Shown in pieces: positions 40,976 through 49,691 of a stretch of DNA of 64,000 nt. The position numbers and the translations under genes were made by a program. This stretch comes from Bryobacteraceae bacterium (lineage in GTDB: Bacteria; Acidobacteriota; Terriglobia; Bryobacterales; Bryobacteraceae). The notes under the pieces were generated by a model, which did not search any database, was not told the DNA's origin, and saw only the letters and a program-made list of their open reading frames with translations. Each line of letters opens with the position of its first letter. Position 1 is the first letter of the stretch. The stretch covers positions 62,001 through 126,000 of the forward strand of contig JAIEMJ010000011.1 in NCBI GenBank assembly GCA_019752335.1, read 5' to 3'.

Positions 40976-41482
40976 CTAGAGGCCGAGATCGACGAGGGTG
41001 AGGGTGAAGTCGTATTGGGGGAGTGACAGGTCGCTGACCGGGTGGAGTCCGGTGGCGTCGTAGCTGTAAAGCTGCTTGGCGAGGGGATCGATGAGCCAGA
41101 TGTGGTCGACGCCCCAGGCGCGGTACTCGGCGAGTTTGTTGAGGGTTTCGGTGAGGCGGTCGTCGGGCGAAGCGACTTCGATGGCCACGAGGGGCGGCGA
41201 GTCCGGGACCGCGAGAGTGGGATCTTCGGTAGCGAATATAGAGATGTCGGGAATACGATAGATGTTCAAGGGCTGCACCGCTAAGCGCAACTCGGGGTAT
41301 GCGAACAGAGGAAAGCGGCGGGCCAGAAGACAGAAGAGGAAAATGAGTTGGCGTTGAACCTGGGAGTGCAAACGAGTAGGCATACCACGCTCCACAATCT
41401 CGCCATGAACGTATTCACGGTCGTGGTCAGCGAACGACATTGAGAGATACTCGGCCGGCGCAACCAAAGTCTGAGTCGCCAT
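40976..41482 (-). CDS. Uma2-family protein 3 (PD-(D/E)XK nuclease fold)
   Basis: A third 168-aa Uma2 protein: REYVHGEIVERGMPTRLHSQ, IYRIPDISIF, VAIEVASPDDRLTETLNKLAEYRAWGV and IWLIDPLAKQLYSYD. It is intact and 13 nt downstream of the DUF721 gene on the same strand. After its stop codon the same frame continues into the EthD remnant. Three copies on one strand within 2.4 kb point to local duplication or repeated insertion. Confidence 0.9.
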   Translation of the reverse strand: MATQTLVAPAEYLSMSFADHDREYVHGEIVERGMPTRLHSQVQRQLIFLFCLLARRFPLFAYPELRLAVQPLNIYRIPDISIFATEDPTLAVPDSPPLVAIEVASPDDRLTETLNKLAEYRAWGVDHIWLIDPLAKQLYSYDATGLHPVSDLSLPQYDFTLTLVDLGL

Positions 41483-41495
41483 AGACTTTACTTTA

Positions 41496-41900
41496 CTATG
41501 CGGCGTTGCTGGTGCGGCGCTGGCGGTCGGCGGTGTAGAGGCGGCGGAAGATGGGGTCGGCGATGCGTTGCGCTTCGTCGCCCGAATCGAACAAGGGGAG
41601 CGGGCGCTCCTTGCGGGGGCGCATGCGTAAGGGGGCGACGCGGAACTCGAGGTCCGTCACCAAGCCGGGGCCGATGAGGGTCGCGATCTTGCGCAGGATG
41701 TCGGGCGTGATGGAGGTGAGTTGCTTGCGCCAGATGGCGTCCTCCACTTCTATCACCAGGGTGCGGCGGACGAGGGACGCGTACTGGGTGTGGCCCGCGA
41801 TAATCTTGCCGACGGCGAGCGGCCACACCTGACGAGTGAGGTCCTCGAGGGGCAAGGAATCGGATTTGAGCTTCGCCAAAAGGCGAGTAATGCGTTCCAT
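41496..41900 (-). CDS. DUF721/DciA-like protein
   Basis: A 134-aa basic protein with the DciA/DUF721 domain: LTRQVWPLAVGKIIAGHTQYASLVRRTLVIEVEDAIWRKQLTSI, where the first Trp and the second Trp flanked by E and Q/L mark the KH-like domain. DciA loads the replicative helicase at oriC in most bacteria; the present protein lacks an obvious second domain, so only the family is assigned. It precedes a Uma2 gene by 13 nt and is divergent from maf. Confidence 0.8.
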   Translation of the reverse strand: MERITRLLAKLKSDSLPLEDLTRQVWPLAVGKIIAGHTQYASLVRRTLVIEVEDAIWRKQLTSITPDILRKIATLIGPGLVTDLEFRVAPLRMRPRKERPLPLFDSGDEAQRIADPIFRRLYTADRQRRTSNAA

Positions 41901-41978
41901 AACTGAGTCTGGGGGAGCACCACCTTTGGGGGGATTGGATGGCGCGTTCGAGGGGGGGCGAACTCAATGGAGTGTAGC

Positions 41979-42554
41979 ATGGGGAGGATGATTCGCAAGC
42001 TCATTTTGGCGTCCGCCTCCCCCCGCCGGAGGGAACTGCTTGAAAATGCCGGAATTGTTTTTTCGGTGCGGGTGGCTGGGGTAGACGAAAGAAGAGGCGA
42101 AGGTGAAACGGCAGCCGCTTACGTGCGCCGGCTGGCCGAAGCGAAGGCGCGCGCGGTGGAGCGGGCCGAGGACGAGTGGGTGCTGGGAGCCGACACCACG
42201 GTCGTCGTAGATCACCACATTCTGGAGAAGCCCACGGACGCGGCGGACGCGCGCCGGATGCTCGCTCTACTGGCCGGACGGGCGCATGAGGTGATCACGG
42301 GGATCTGCTTGGTGACGCAAATGGGGGTAGTGGTAGACGAGTCCGTGACGCGGGTGGTCTTCACGCCGATGTCGGCCACCGAGATCGACGAGTACGTGGC
42401 TTCCGGGGAGCCGTTCGACAAGGCCGGCGCTTACGGAATCCAGGGGAGGGCGTCCCGGTTCGTGGAGCGGATAGAGGGCTGCTACTTCAACGTGGTGGGG
42501 CTGCCGGTGTCGTTGGTGGCGACGCATCTAGCGCGGATAGGGATGATTCCGTAG
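41979..42554 (+). CDS. maf: Maf-like nucleotide pyrophosphatase
   Basis: A house-cleaning NTP pyrophosphatase, also reported as a septum-formation inhibitor. The 191-aa product begins [21 protein letters not shown]; the Ser/Arg-rich SASPRR loop binds the triphosphate. The other signatures are [11 protein letters not shown] (metal-binding Asp), [13 protein letters not shown], and [29 protein letters not shown]. The ATG at 41979 has GGAG at a 6-nt spacing; the ATG at 41988 is equally conserved, and a further ATG at 41967 is possible. It overlaps the convergent rlmH by 27 nt. Confidence 0.93.
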   Translation: MGRMIRKLILASASPRRRELLENAGIVFSVRVAGVDERRGEGETAAAYVRRLAEAKARAVERAEDEWVLGADTTVVVDHHILEKPTDAADARRMLALLAGRAHEVITGICLVTQMGVVVDESVTRVVFTPMSATEIDEYVASGEPFDKAGAYGIQGRASRFVERIEGCYFNVVGLPVSLVATHLARIGMIP

Positions 42555-42947
42555 CATGGTGAAGGCGCGGTAAATCTGCTCGGCGAGGATGGCGCGGGCG
42601 AGTTCGTGGGGGAAGGTCATCGGGGAAAGCGAGAGCAACTGGTCGGCGCGGGTGCGCTGGTCCGCGGTGAGACCGTCGTGGGCGCCGACCAGGAAGACGA
42701 GATCGCGGCCGAGTTGTTCATGGCGGGCGAAGATTTCGGAAAATTGGCCGGAGTCCAGGGTCTTACCGCCCGGATCGAGAAAGATCTTGCGGGCGGAGGG
42801 ATGCTTGGCGAACAGGTCAAAGCGTGCAGGGTCGATTTCGCGCATTTCGCAGGGGGCAAAGCGCGTGGTGCGCTTGACGAATTCGGCGGCGAAGGCGTTC
42901 AGCATGGGGTCGCGGGGTTTGCCGATGTAGTAGAGAAATACTTTCAT
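42528..42947 (-). CDS. rlmH: 23S rRNA (pseudouridine1915-N3)-methyltransferase
   Basis: A 139-aa SPOUT methyltransferase that modifies pseudouridine 1915 in helix 69 of 23S rRNA. The SAM knot is visible in [24 protein letters not shown] (usual GG[ASP]xG) and [36 protein letters not shown] region, which ends at the conserved Tyr. Length is slightly below E. coli RlmH (155 aa). Convergent with maf, with 27 nt of overlap. Confidence 0.94.
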   Translation of the reverse strand: MKVFLYYIGKPRDPMLNAFAAEFVKRTTRFAPCEMREIDPARFDLFAKHPSARKIFLDPGGKTLDSGQFSEIFARHEQLGRDLVFLVGAHDGLTADQRTRADQLLSLSPMTFPHELARAILAEQIYRAFTMLRNHPYPR

Positions 42948-42983
42948 TTGTTGGCTCGCTCAGAATTGCAGTAAGCTCTAAGT

Positions 42984-44585
42984 TTGCCAAACGTGGACAT
43001 CACCCAACTGGAAATTCGCTTGAGCGACGGCTCCCGCCAGAGCCTCGCGCTGGAGAAGGATGAGTATTCGCTCGGCCGCGCGGCGACGAATGACCTCAGC
43101 TTTCCGGACGACATCGGCCTGTCGCGCCAACATCTGGTGTTTGAGCGCGCGACGGGCGGCTGGAAGGCGCGCGACCTGGGCAGCAAGAACGGCACGCTGT
43201 TGAATGGCTTGCCGTTAAAGGGGTCGGCGATGCTGCAGCCGGGTGACCTGATCACCTGCGGCCAACTCAGCATGTCCTACGCGCCGCCGCAGGACCGCAC
43301 GGTGGTGTTTTCGCCGAGCGGCATGGCGCCGCAAGGGACCATCTTTACGTCGCTGGCTGGCGCGTTGTCGACGGCGGCGTCGCCGAGTGGGCTGGCGCGG
43401 CAGGTGGACGCCCTGGTCCGCGCGGGGCAAGAATTGGCCGGACACCGGCCCCTGAGCGAACTCTTTGGACTGATTCTGAACCTGGCACTGGACGCGGTGG
43501 AAGCGTCGCGCGGCGTGTTAATGACCTGGGACGGCCATCAGTTGGTGGCGCAGGCGGCGCGCGGCGATCACTTTGAAATTTCCACCTTCGTCCGGAATCA
43601 GGTGATGGAGGAACGGAAGAGCCTGCTGGTGCCGGATACGTTGCTGGATTCGGCGTTGCGCGAGCAAGTGAGTATCGTGCAACAGCAGATTCGATCCCTG
43701 CTGGCCGTCCCGTTGCAGACGTCGGACCGGGTAATTGGCCTGCTGTACGTCGACGGCTCCGGCTTTGTGCGGCCGTTTACGCCAGAAGACTTGAGTTTAC
43801 TCACGGTGCTCGCCAATATCGCGGCGATCCGGATTGAGCAAGCGCGTTTACTCGAGGTGGAGATCGCCGAGGCGGCCCTGTTGCGCGACATGGAGCAGGC
43901 GGCGGAGTTACAGCGGAAGTTACTACCCGGCGCGGCGCCTCTTTTGGACGGCTACTTACTCGAAGGTTACAACCTGCCTTGCCGGACGGTAGGCGGAGAT
44001 TATTACGACTTTGTCCCCTACTCCGATGGCCGCTTAGCCATTCTGGTAGGGGACGTTTCGGGAAAAGGCATGCCGGCGGCGTTGTTGATGTCATCGTTGC
44101 AAACCGCGGTGCACTTGCTCGCCGAAGATTCGCCCGAGCCGTTAGTGATGGTGAACCGGTTGAATCGTTTGTTATGCGCGAAGAAACTCGGCAATCGTTT
44201 CGTCACTTTCTTTTTCGGCGTGTTGGATCCAAGTACGGGGGTGTTGGAATATGTCAACGCCGGGCACAATCCGCCACTACTGCTGCGGGCCGATGGGTCA
44301 CTGGAGGAATTAGCCGCCACCGGCATGATTCTGGGAATTTTGACCATTGCCAGTTACGCCAGTGCGGCAACGCAACTCGGGACGGGGGATCGCCTGGTGC
44401 TTTTCAGCGACGGCATCACCGAGGCCGCGCCGCCGGCGGATCTGGATAATGAATTCGGCGAGGCCCGGCTGTCAGACCTGGCGCGTTCGCGCGTGACGAT
44501 GGAGGAAATTTCGGGCCAAGTGCTGACCTGGTGCGCTGGCGAGACCACGGACGACCTGACGCTGGTGATCGTCGACCGCCTGTGA
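42984..44585 (+). CDS. FHA-GAF-PP2C (SpoIIE/RsbU-type) protein phosphatase
   Basis: A 533-aa signalling protein. Residues 1-105 form an FHA domain (YSLGRAATNDLSFPDDIGLSRQHLVFE and LGSKNGTLLNG), which binds phosphothreonine. A GAF domain (about 145-305) follows with VPLQTSDRVIGLLYVDGSGF. The C-terminal PPM phosphatase (about 330-533) has the metal-binding GGDYYDFVPY, GDVSGKGMPAALLMSSLQTA, VNAGHNPPLLLR and LFSDGITEA. It probably relays a phosphorylation signal to a partner such as an anti-sigma factor antagonist. Start is TTG at 42984; a GTG nine nt later is possible. Confidence 0.9.
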   Translation: MPNVDITQLEIRLSDGSRQSLALEKDEYSLGRAATNDLSFPDDIGLSRQHLVFERATGGWKARDLGSKNGTLLNGLPLKGSAMLQPGDLITCGQLSMSYAPPQDRTVVFSPSGMAPQGTIFTSLAGALSTAASPSGLARQVDALVRAGQELAGHRPLSELFGLILNLALDAVEASRGVLMTWDGHQLVAQAARGDHFEISTFVRNQVMEERKSLLVPDTLLDSALREQVSIVQQQIRSLLAVPLQTSDRVIGLLYVDGSGFVRPFTPEDLSLLTVLANIAAIRIEQARLLEVEIAEAALLRDMEQAAELQRKLLPGAAPLLDGYLLEGYNLPCRTVGGDYYDFVPYSDGRLAILVGDVSGKGMPAALLMSSLQTAVHLLAEDSPEPLVMVNRLNRLLCAKKLGNRFVTFFFGVLDPSTGVLEYVNAGHNPPLLLRADGSLEELAATGMILGILTIASYASAATQLGTGDRLVLFSDGITEAAPPADLDNEFGEARLSDLARSRVTMEEISGQVLTWCAGETTDDLTLVIVDRL

Positions 44586-44597
44586 TAGGCTTCGCGT

Positions 44598-45623
44598 ATG
44601 CGCGCCTTAGTCCTGTTGCTCATCTGTAGCTCTATGTTTGCCAAAAGTCGTTATACAGTTTCCCGGGAAGTAGTTGAGGGCATCGAATCGGTCACCTTGC
44701 AGGACGAAGTGAGCCATCAGACCGTCAAGATCGTACCGAGCCTGGGGAATAATTCTTATTCCTACCAGGTGAACGGGCAGGAGATTTTCTGGTCGCCATA
44801 CAAGACGTTGAAGGAGTTTCAGGCGAAGCCGGCGAATCTGGGAAATCCTTTTCTGGCGCCGTGGGCGAATCGCATTGATGGACTGACTTACTTCGCCAAT
44901 GGCAAGAAGTACCAATTGAATCCCGAGTTAGGAAACCTGCGGCTGGATGGCGCAAAGCAGCCGATTCATGGCCTGCTGATGTATGCGCCATGGAAAGTTA
45001 CCCGCGTGGAAGCCGATGCGAAGGCGGCTTGGGTAACGAGCCGGCTGGAGTTCTGGCGGGAGCCGGCGTGGATGGCGCAGTTTCCTTTCGCGCACAACCT
45101 GGAGATGACGTACCGCTTGTCCAACGGTGAACTGGAAGTACTCACGACGGTGGAGAATCTCTCAGCCCAACCGCTGCCGTTGTCGTTAGGGTATCACCCG
45201 TATTTCCAGATCAACGACGCACCGCGCGACGAGTGGCAAGTGAATTTGCCGGTGCAGCGCAAGGTACTTTTATCGGGCACGTTGACCCCGACCGGCGAAA
45301 CGGGCCCGGCGGACTTTACCGGTCCCTTAGGTCTGCGCGGCGTGGCTTTGGACGATGTCTTTACGGACTTACAGATGGGCGCGCATGGCCGCACGGAGTT
45401 TTGGGTGATGGGAAAGAAGCAGAAGGTGAGCGTGATTTACGGGCGCAATTATCCGGTCGCCGTGGTGTATGCGCCGCCCGGCCGGAGCTTTATTTGCTTC
45501 GAACCGATGACCGGTGTCACGAACGCATTCAACCTGGGGCACCTCGGCAAATTTCCTTTGCAAAGCGTACCGGCGGGGGGCAGTTGGCGCGAGAGTTATT
45601 GGATCCGGCCGTCGGGATATTGA
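44598..45623 (+). CDS. Exported aldose 1-epimerase
   Basis: Interconverts alpha and beta anomers of aldoses. The 341-aa protein starts with a short signal (MRALVLLLICSSMFA) and belongs to the galactose mutarotase family: FLAPWANRIDGLTYFANGKKYQLN (substrate-binding Arg/Asn), IHGLLMYAPWKV (catalytic His), and LGYHPYFQINDA (second His). The final GRSFICFEPMTGVTNAFN carries the catalytic Glu. It is 12 nt behind the phosphatase gene. Targets are probably oligosaccharides in the periplasm. Confidence 0.88.
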   Translation: MRALVLLLICSSMFAKSRYTVSREVVEGIESVTLQDEVSHQTVKIVPSLGNNSYSYQVNGQEIFWSPYKTLKEFQAKPANLGNPFLAPWANRIDGLTYFANGKKYQLNPELGNLRLDGAKQPIHGLLMYAPWKVTRVEADAKAAWVTSRLEFWREPAWMAQFPFAHNLEMTYRLSNGELEVLTTVENLSAQPLPLSLGYHPYFQINDAPRDEWQVNLPVQRKVLLSGTLTPTGETGPADFTGPLGLRGVALDDVFTDLQMGAHGRTEFWVMGKKQKVSVIYGRNYPVAVVYAPPGRSFICFEPMTGVTNAFNLGHLGKFPLQSVPAGGSWRESYWIRPSGY

Positions 45624-45636
45624 GGAGCGGCCGAGG

Positions 45637-46743
45637 CTACTTGGCCGGCAGGAACTTCACGCAGACGGGGACGCCCACTTCGCCCGTTTCGCCGGTGGCG
45701 GTAAGTTTGCCGGTGGCGGCGTCGATGCGGAAAACGGCGAGACGGTCAGAGCGCTCGTTGGCGGCGATGAGGTATTCGCCGCTGGGGTCGATGTTGAAGT
45801 TGCGGGGCCACTCGCCGCCGCTGGGCACCTGGCCTTGGGCGGTGAGCTTGCCCTGGGCATCGATGGTGAACATGGCGATGGAGTGATGGCCACGGTTAGA
45901 GCCGTAGAGAAACTTACCGTTCGGATGGACGACCACCTCCGCCGTCGAGTTGTTGCCGGTGTAGCCCGAGGGCAGTGTCGACAGGCTTTGAAACTCGCGC
46001 AACTGGCCACTGCCGGCTTTCCAGGTGAAGGCGGATACGGTAGAGGCCAATTCGTTAATGGAGTAAGCGTACTTGCCGGAGGGATGAAAGGCGAAGTGAC
46101 GCGGACCGGAACCGTCCTTCAGTTTGACGCGGGACTTCGGCTCCAGCGAGCCGGCGCGGAGACGGTACGTGATTAACTCGTCGATACCCAAGTCTGCGGC
46201 GACGGCGTAGCGGTTGTTGGCCGAAACGTTGATGGAATGGGCGTGTGGCTTGTCCTGGCGTGGCGTGACACCCTTGCCCGTGTGTTGAATGGTCTTGTTC
46301 GCCTCACCCAATTGGCCGTCGTCGCGGATGGGATAGATGCCGACGGTGCCGCCAGTGTAGTTGGCGACGAGGAGAAACTTGCCGGTGCGATCCAGCGATA
46401 GGTGGCAGGGCGCCGCGCCGTGCGAACTGACGGTGTTGAGCGCGGTGAGTTTGCCGGTATTTTCGTCGAGCGTGTAAGCGGTGATGCTGCCCGAATTCTC
46501 GCCGCGATATTGTTCCACTTCGTTGACGGAGAATACCCAGCGGCGGTTGGGGTGGATGACGAGATAGGAGGGGTTGTCCGCCTTGGCGGCGAGGCCCAGC
46601 GGCGTGAGCTTGCCCGTGCTGGAACTGAAGCGGAGCGCGTAGATGCCTTCGCTCTTGCCTTTCGAGTAAGTGCCGACGAGGACGAGGGAGTCAACGGCGA
46701 AGGCGGGAAGGAGCAGGAGGGCCGAGGCCAGAAAGAATCGCAT
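45637..46743 (-). CDS. Lactonase/6-phosphogluconolactonase-like propeller (PF10282)
   Basis: A 368-aa seven-bladed propeller with a short signal peptide (MRFFLASALLLLPAFA). Blade repeats of the type GKLTPLGLAAKADNPSYLVIHPNRRWVFSVNE and HSINVSANNRYAVAADLGIDEL recur, as in YbhE-like 6-phosphogluconolactonases. Because it is exported, a role in the pentose phosphate pathway is unlikely; such proteins in Acidobacteria often hydrolyse other lactones (inference). It is convergent with the aldose epimerase (13 nt) and divergent from the SDR gene. Confidence 0.87.
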   Translation of the reverse strand: MRFFLASALLLLPAFAVDSLVLVGTYSKGKSEGIYALRFSSSTGKLTPLGLAAKADNPSYLVIHPNRRWVFSVNEVEQYRGENSGSITAYTLDENTGKLTALNTVSSHGAAPCHLSLDRTGKFLLVANYTGGTVGIYPIRDDGQLGEANKTIQHTGKGVTPRQDKPHAHSINVSANNRYAVAADLGIDELITYRLRAGSLEPKSRVKLKDGSGPRHFAFHPSGKYAYSINELASTVSAFTWKAGSGQLREFQSLSTLPSGYTGNNSTAEVVVHPNGKFLYGSNRGHHSIAMFTIDAQGKLTAQGQVPSGGEWPRNFNIDPSGEYLIAANERSDRLAVFRIDAATGKLTATGETGEVGVPVCVKFLPAK

Positions 46744-46782
46744 TCCCTACATCGTATGCGAAGTGCCTGGCCGGAGGATACT

Positions 46783-47493
46783 GTGAAGATGAACTTACAA
46801 AATGCGGTGGCGCTGGTGACCGGCGGAACCCTCGGAATTGGAAAAGCGATTGCGGCGGCGCTGGCGGCGGCGGGGGCGCGGGTGATCATAACCGGGCGCG
46901 ACGCCGGGCGGCTCGCGGAGGTGGCGCGGGAATTGGGCGTCCACGCGATCCAGGCCGATGTGGCCGTGGAGGCCGACGTCCTGCGCACCTATGCCGAGGT
47001 GGAGGCCAAATTCGGCGGCCTGGACATTCTGGTGAACAACGCGGGCATCGGCGTCTTCGGCCCGCTGGTGGACTTTTCCTTAGCGGACTTCGAGCGCGTG
47101 ATGGCCACCAACGTCACCGGCGCGATGCTGATGGGCCGGGAGGCGGCCAAGCTCTTCGTGCGGCAGAACCGGGGCAATCTGGTGAACATCGCGTCAACGG
47201 CCGCGGTGCGGGGAGCGCCGAACGGGACGGCTTACTACGCAAGCAAGTTTGCGCTGCGGGGCATGACGGAGTGCTGGCGAGCAGAGCTGCGCAAGCACAA
47301 TGTGCGCGTCTTTTTGGTGAATCCGAGCGAGGTGATTACGAACTTCGCGGTGACGGCCGGATTCGCGCAGAAGGACCATCCGAGCAAGCTGCAGTCAGAA
47401 GATATCGCGCATATGGTGCGGGCGATTCTGGAGATGGAAGATCGCGGCTTCACCACCGAGTTGACGGTGTTTGCGACGAATCCGCAGGACTAG
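46783..47493 (+). CDS. Short-chain dehydrogenase/reductase
   Basis: A 236-aa classical SDR starting at the GTG 46783 (VKMNLQNAVALVTGG), which has GGAGG 5 nt upstream; the ATG at 46789 is the alternative. The cofactor motif is TGGTLGIG, followed by NNAG (LDILVNNAGIG) and the active site with Ser in IASTAA and YYASK. It resembles 3-ketoacyl-(ACP) reductase and sorbitol/glucose dehydrogenase-type SDRs; substrate is unknown. The stop directly abuts the convergent next gene. Confidence 0.9.
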   Translation: MKMNLQNAVALVTGGTLGIGKAIAAALAAAGARVIITGRDAGRLAEVARELGVHAIQADVAVEADVLRTYAEVEAKFGGLDILVNNAGIGVFGPLVDFSLADFERVMATNVTGAMLMGREAAKLFVRQNRGNLVNIASTAAVRGAPNGTAYYASKFALRGMTECWRAELRKHNVRVFLVNPSEVITNFAVTAGFAQKDHPSKLQSEDIAHMVRAILEMEDRGFTTELTVFATNPQD

Positions 47494-48762
47494 TTACGCG
47501 TCGCGGCGAGGAAGGAAGCGGACGTGGCGCCAGACTCCGAGGGCCCAAGCGGTGTCGGCGGCGGGAAAAGCGAGGGTGACGGTGGCGAAGTGGCCCTGGG
47601 CGGCGATGAGGCCGTGCAGTCGATGCACGGGGCCAGTTTCCGTCAGATAAGCCCGCGCGGACTGGCTGGGCGACTCGTCGAAGTACGTCCACGGAACCGG
47701 GCCGTCCGGAAAATCGAAGTCTTCATTGGGCTTACCCGCATGGAACAGGGAGACCTCAATGGTGCGCCGGCCGTCGCGGGCGTGCCAGATGTCGCCCTCG
47801 ACGTGGACCAGAAACGAGCCGGGCAAGCGCACGGACCAGCCATCCATCAAGCGATGCACGACATCGTGGCGGCGGTAGCCGATGCGAGGCCCGTCCGGGG
47901 AGAAGCTGGCTTCGCGCTCCGCGATCAGGGCGTCGAGTTCGCCGGTGATCCCAGCCAGCGCGCGCAGTTCACGCCACTCGCGCCAGGGCAGGCCGGTGTC
48001 CGCATCCAAGCGCCAGGCGCGCGCGAAGGCGGCATCGATCCGTCGCGGCAGGTCGCGTTCGCGCTCTTCGTCGAGCGGACGCCAAACGGCTTGCGTCCAG
48101 AGCAGGACGAGGCCGCGGCGGCGCCAGTAGTCGGCGTCCTGCCCTTCGCGGGGCCAGGGGAAGAAATCCGAGGCGGGGCGGGATCCGCTATCGAGCCCCT
48201 CGGCGGCCACCTGCGCGATCCAATCGCGCGAGCGCGGACCGAGGGGGGTGTTGACGAAGTCCAGTTGGGCGAAGCCGCACTGGAGGGGCATGCCGAGCGC
48301 GAAGGAGCCGTCGCCTTCGTCGGCGCGATCCAGGATGAGTTGGGCGATGGTGGCCAGCCAACGGTCCATGTGCAGGTAGACTTCACCAGCGGGGGCGCCG
48401 AAGAAGAAGCCGGTGTCGTCGTAACTGGCGTCGGAATCCTCGGCGGCGGCCGGGGGCGCCCATTCGATGCGATGTTCTTCACCGAGGCGTTTGAGTAGGC
48501 GCGCAATGTAGAAGTGGTAGCCGGGCCCGGTGGGCGTGGTGCGCGCGGAGATTTGGATGTCGCCATCGGGATAGGCGACCAGTTCGACGCTTTCGGCGGC
48601 GGGATGCAGCCAGGCGAGAATACGGTTATCGTCGAGATCGAGCGACTCGAGTTCGGCGGCGCACTCGACGCGGAACCAATCGGCCATGGTGGCGAGGTCG
48701 GCGACGCCACGGCGGAGCCAGCCGGGGCGCGTGCGGCCGCGCAACACTAGGTCGATTCCCAA
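47494..48762 (-). CDS. Hypothetical protein, 422 aa
   Basis: No family recognised. The protein is acidic, Trp-rich and without membrane segments; features include RFRVECAAELESLDLDDNRILAWLHP-like text near the N-terminus, YHFYIARLLKRLG, a Trp-rich YWRRRGLVLLWTQAVW segment and a C-terminal VTLAFPAADTAWALGVWRHVRFLP. The start is TTG, one nt from the stop of the FKBP-DinB gene (TGATTG), so it is the second gene of a minus-strand pair. I do not assign a function. Confidence 0.65.
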   Translation of the reverse strand: MGIDLVLRGRTRPGWLRRGVADLATMADWFRVECAAELESLDLDDNRILAWLHPAAESVELVAYPDGDIQISARTTPTGPGYHFYIARLLKRLGEEHRIEWAPPAAAEDSDASYDDTGFFFGAPAGEVYLHMDRWLATIAQLILDRADEGDGSFALGMPLQCGFAQLDFVNTPLGPRSRDWIAQVAAEGLDSGSRPASDFFPWPREGQDADYWRRRGLVLLWTQAVWRPLDEERERDLPRRIDAAFARAWRLDADTGLPWREWRELRALAGITGELDALIAEREASFSPDGPRIGYRRHDVVHRLMDGWSVRLPGSFLVHVEGDIWHARDGRRTIEVSLFHAGKPNEDFDFPDGPVPWTYFDESPSQSARAYLTETGPVHRLHGLIAAQGHFATVTLAFPAADTAWALGVWRHVRFLPRRDA

Positions 48763-49653
48763 TCAGTTCCCGCCAGACCACGGGGGCCGAATGCCGCACA
48801 GACGCGCGTAGTTGATGGCTTGGCCGAGATGCTCCGCGACGTGGGTGTCGAGCATAGCGAGCACGCCGCGTTGCGTGGAGGCCGCGCCGAAGAAGGTGCG
48901 CTCCTGGGCGAGCGTGCCGGCACGGGCCGCTTCGAGCTCCTTGCGGACCGCGGCGAAGCTCGCCACCAGCCGCGCGCGGATGGCGGCCTTGGTAGCAGGC
49001 TGCTTCTCGCGTGAGGCGTTGGCGGCGATCTGCTGCTCCAACGCCGGACCGGTGAGCGCGCCGTTGGCCAAGCCGAGCATGAGTTCATTGCCGTTAGCGA
49101 TGTGTACCAGCATCTCGCTAACGGAGCGCATATCGGGCAAAGGCCGCCAGGCGTATTTGGCTTCGGGCAAGGCGTCGGCCAAGGCGAGGATCTTGCGTTC
49201 TAGCTCATTCAGCGGCGCAAGCAGATCGGCGCCGGCGAGGACGTCGGGCACGGCGCGAACGCCGAGCAGCTCGACGTCGAAGATGAGTTCGGCTTTGGGA
49301 GGAATCTTACCGCGGCCCTTCTCGCCGTAGGCCATGGCGTAGGGGACGAAGATGCGGCGCTTGCCGCCGACGCGCATGCCTTCAAAGCCCGCCTCCCAAC
49401 CGGCGATGACCAGACGGCGGCCTTGCACGAATTTGAAGGGCTCCTTGCGGTCCACCGACGAGTCAAACTTGGTGCCGTCGCGGAGCCAGCCGGTGTAGTG
49501 GACGGTGTACTCTTGCCCGGGTTCAGCCGCGGCGCCGGCGCCGGGCGCGAGTTCGATGGAGCGGAAGGCGAAGCGCTCGACGGGGGTGCCGGGCGCGGGG
49601 GGCATTTGGGCCGCCAGGGGAAGCGCGAGGAGCAGCAAGAATCGGAAGGCCAT
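48763..49653 (-). CDS. FKBP-type peptidyl-prolyl isomerase fused to a DinB-like domain
   Basis: A 296-aa exported protein (signal MAFRFLLLLALPLAA). Residues about 28-135 form an FKBP domain: EYTVHYTGWLRDGTKFDSS, FVQGRRLVIAGWEAGFEGMRVGGKRRI, AYGEKGRGKIPPKAELIFDVELL. After a short linker, residues about 140-290 are a DinB-like four-helix bundle with His residues in EMLVHIANGNELM and LDTHVAEHLGQAINYARLCG. The combination is unusual; each half is normally separate. Its partner gene follows at once. Confidence 0.85.
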   Translation of the reverse strand: MAFRFLLLLALPLAAQMPPAPGTPVERFAFRSIELAPGAGAAAEPGQEYTVHYTGWLRDGTKFDSSVDRKEPFKFVQGRRLVIAGWEAGFEGMRVGGKRRIFVPYAMAYGEKGRGKIPPKAELIFDVELLGVRAVPDVLAGADLLAPLNELERKILALADALPEAKYAWRPLPDMRSVSEMLVHIANGNELMLGLANGALTGPALEQQIAANASREKQPATKAAIRARLVASFAAVRKELEAARAGTLAQERTFFGAASTQRGVLAMLDTHVAEHLGQAINYARLCGIRPPWSGGN

Positions 49654-49691
49654 GACGAAAGTATAGCGGTGCTGCCGCTACACTAGAAGCT

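Noticed and set aside
46402-46782. Upstream extension of the SDR gene
   Set aside because: It is antisense to the lactonase gene; GGAGG is correctly placed for the GTG at 46783.
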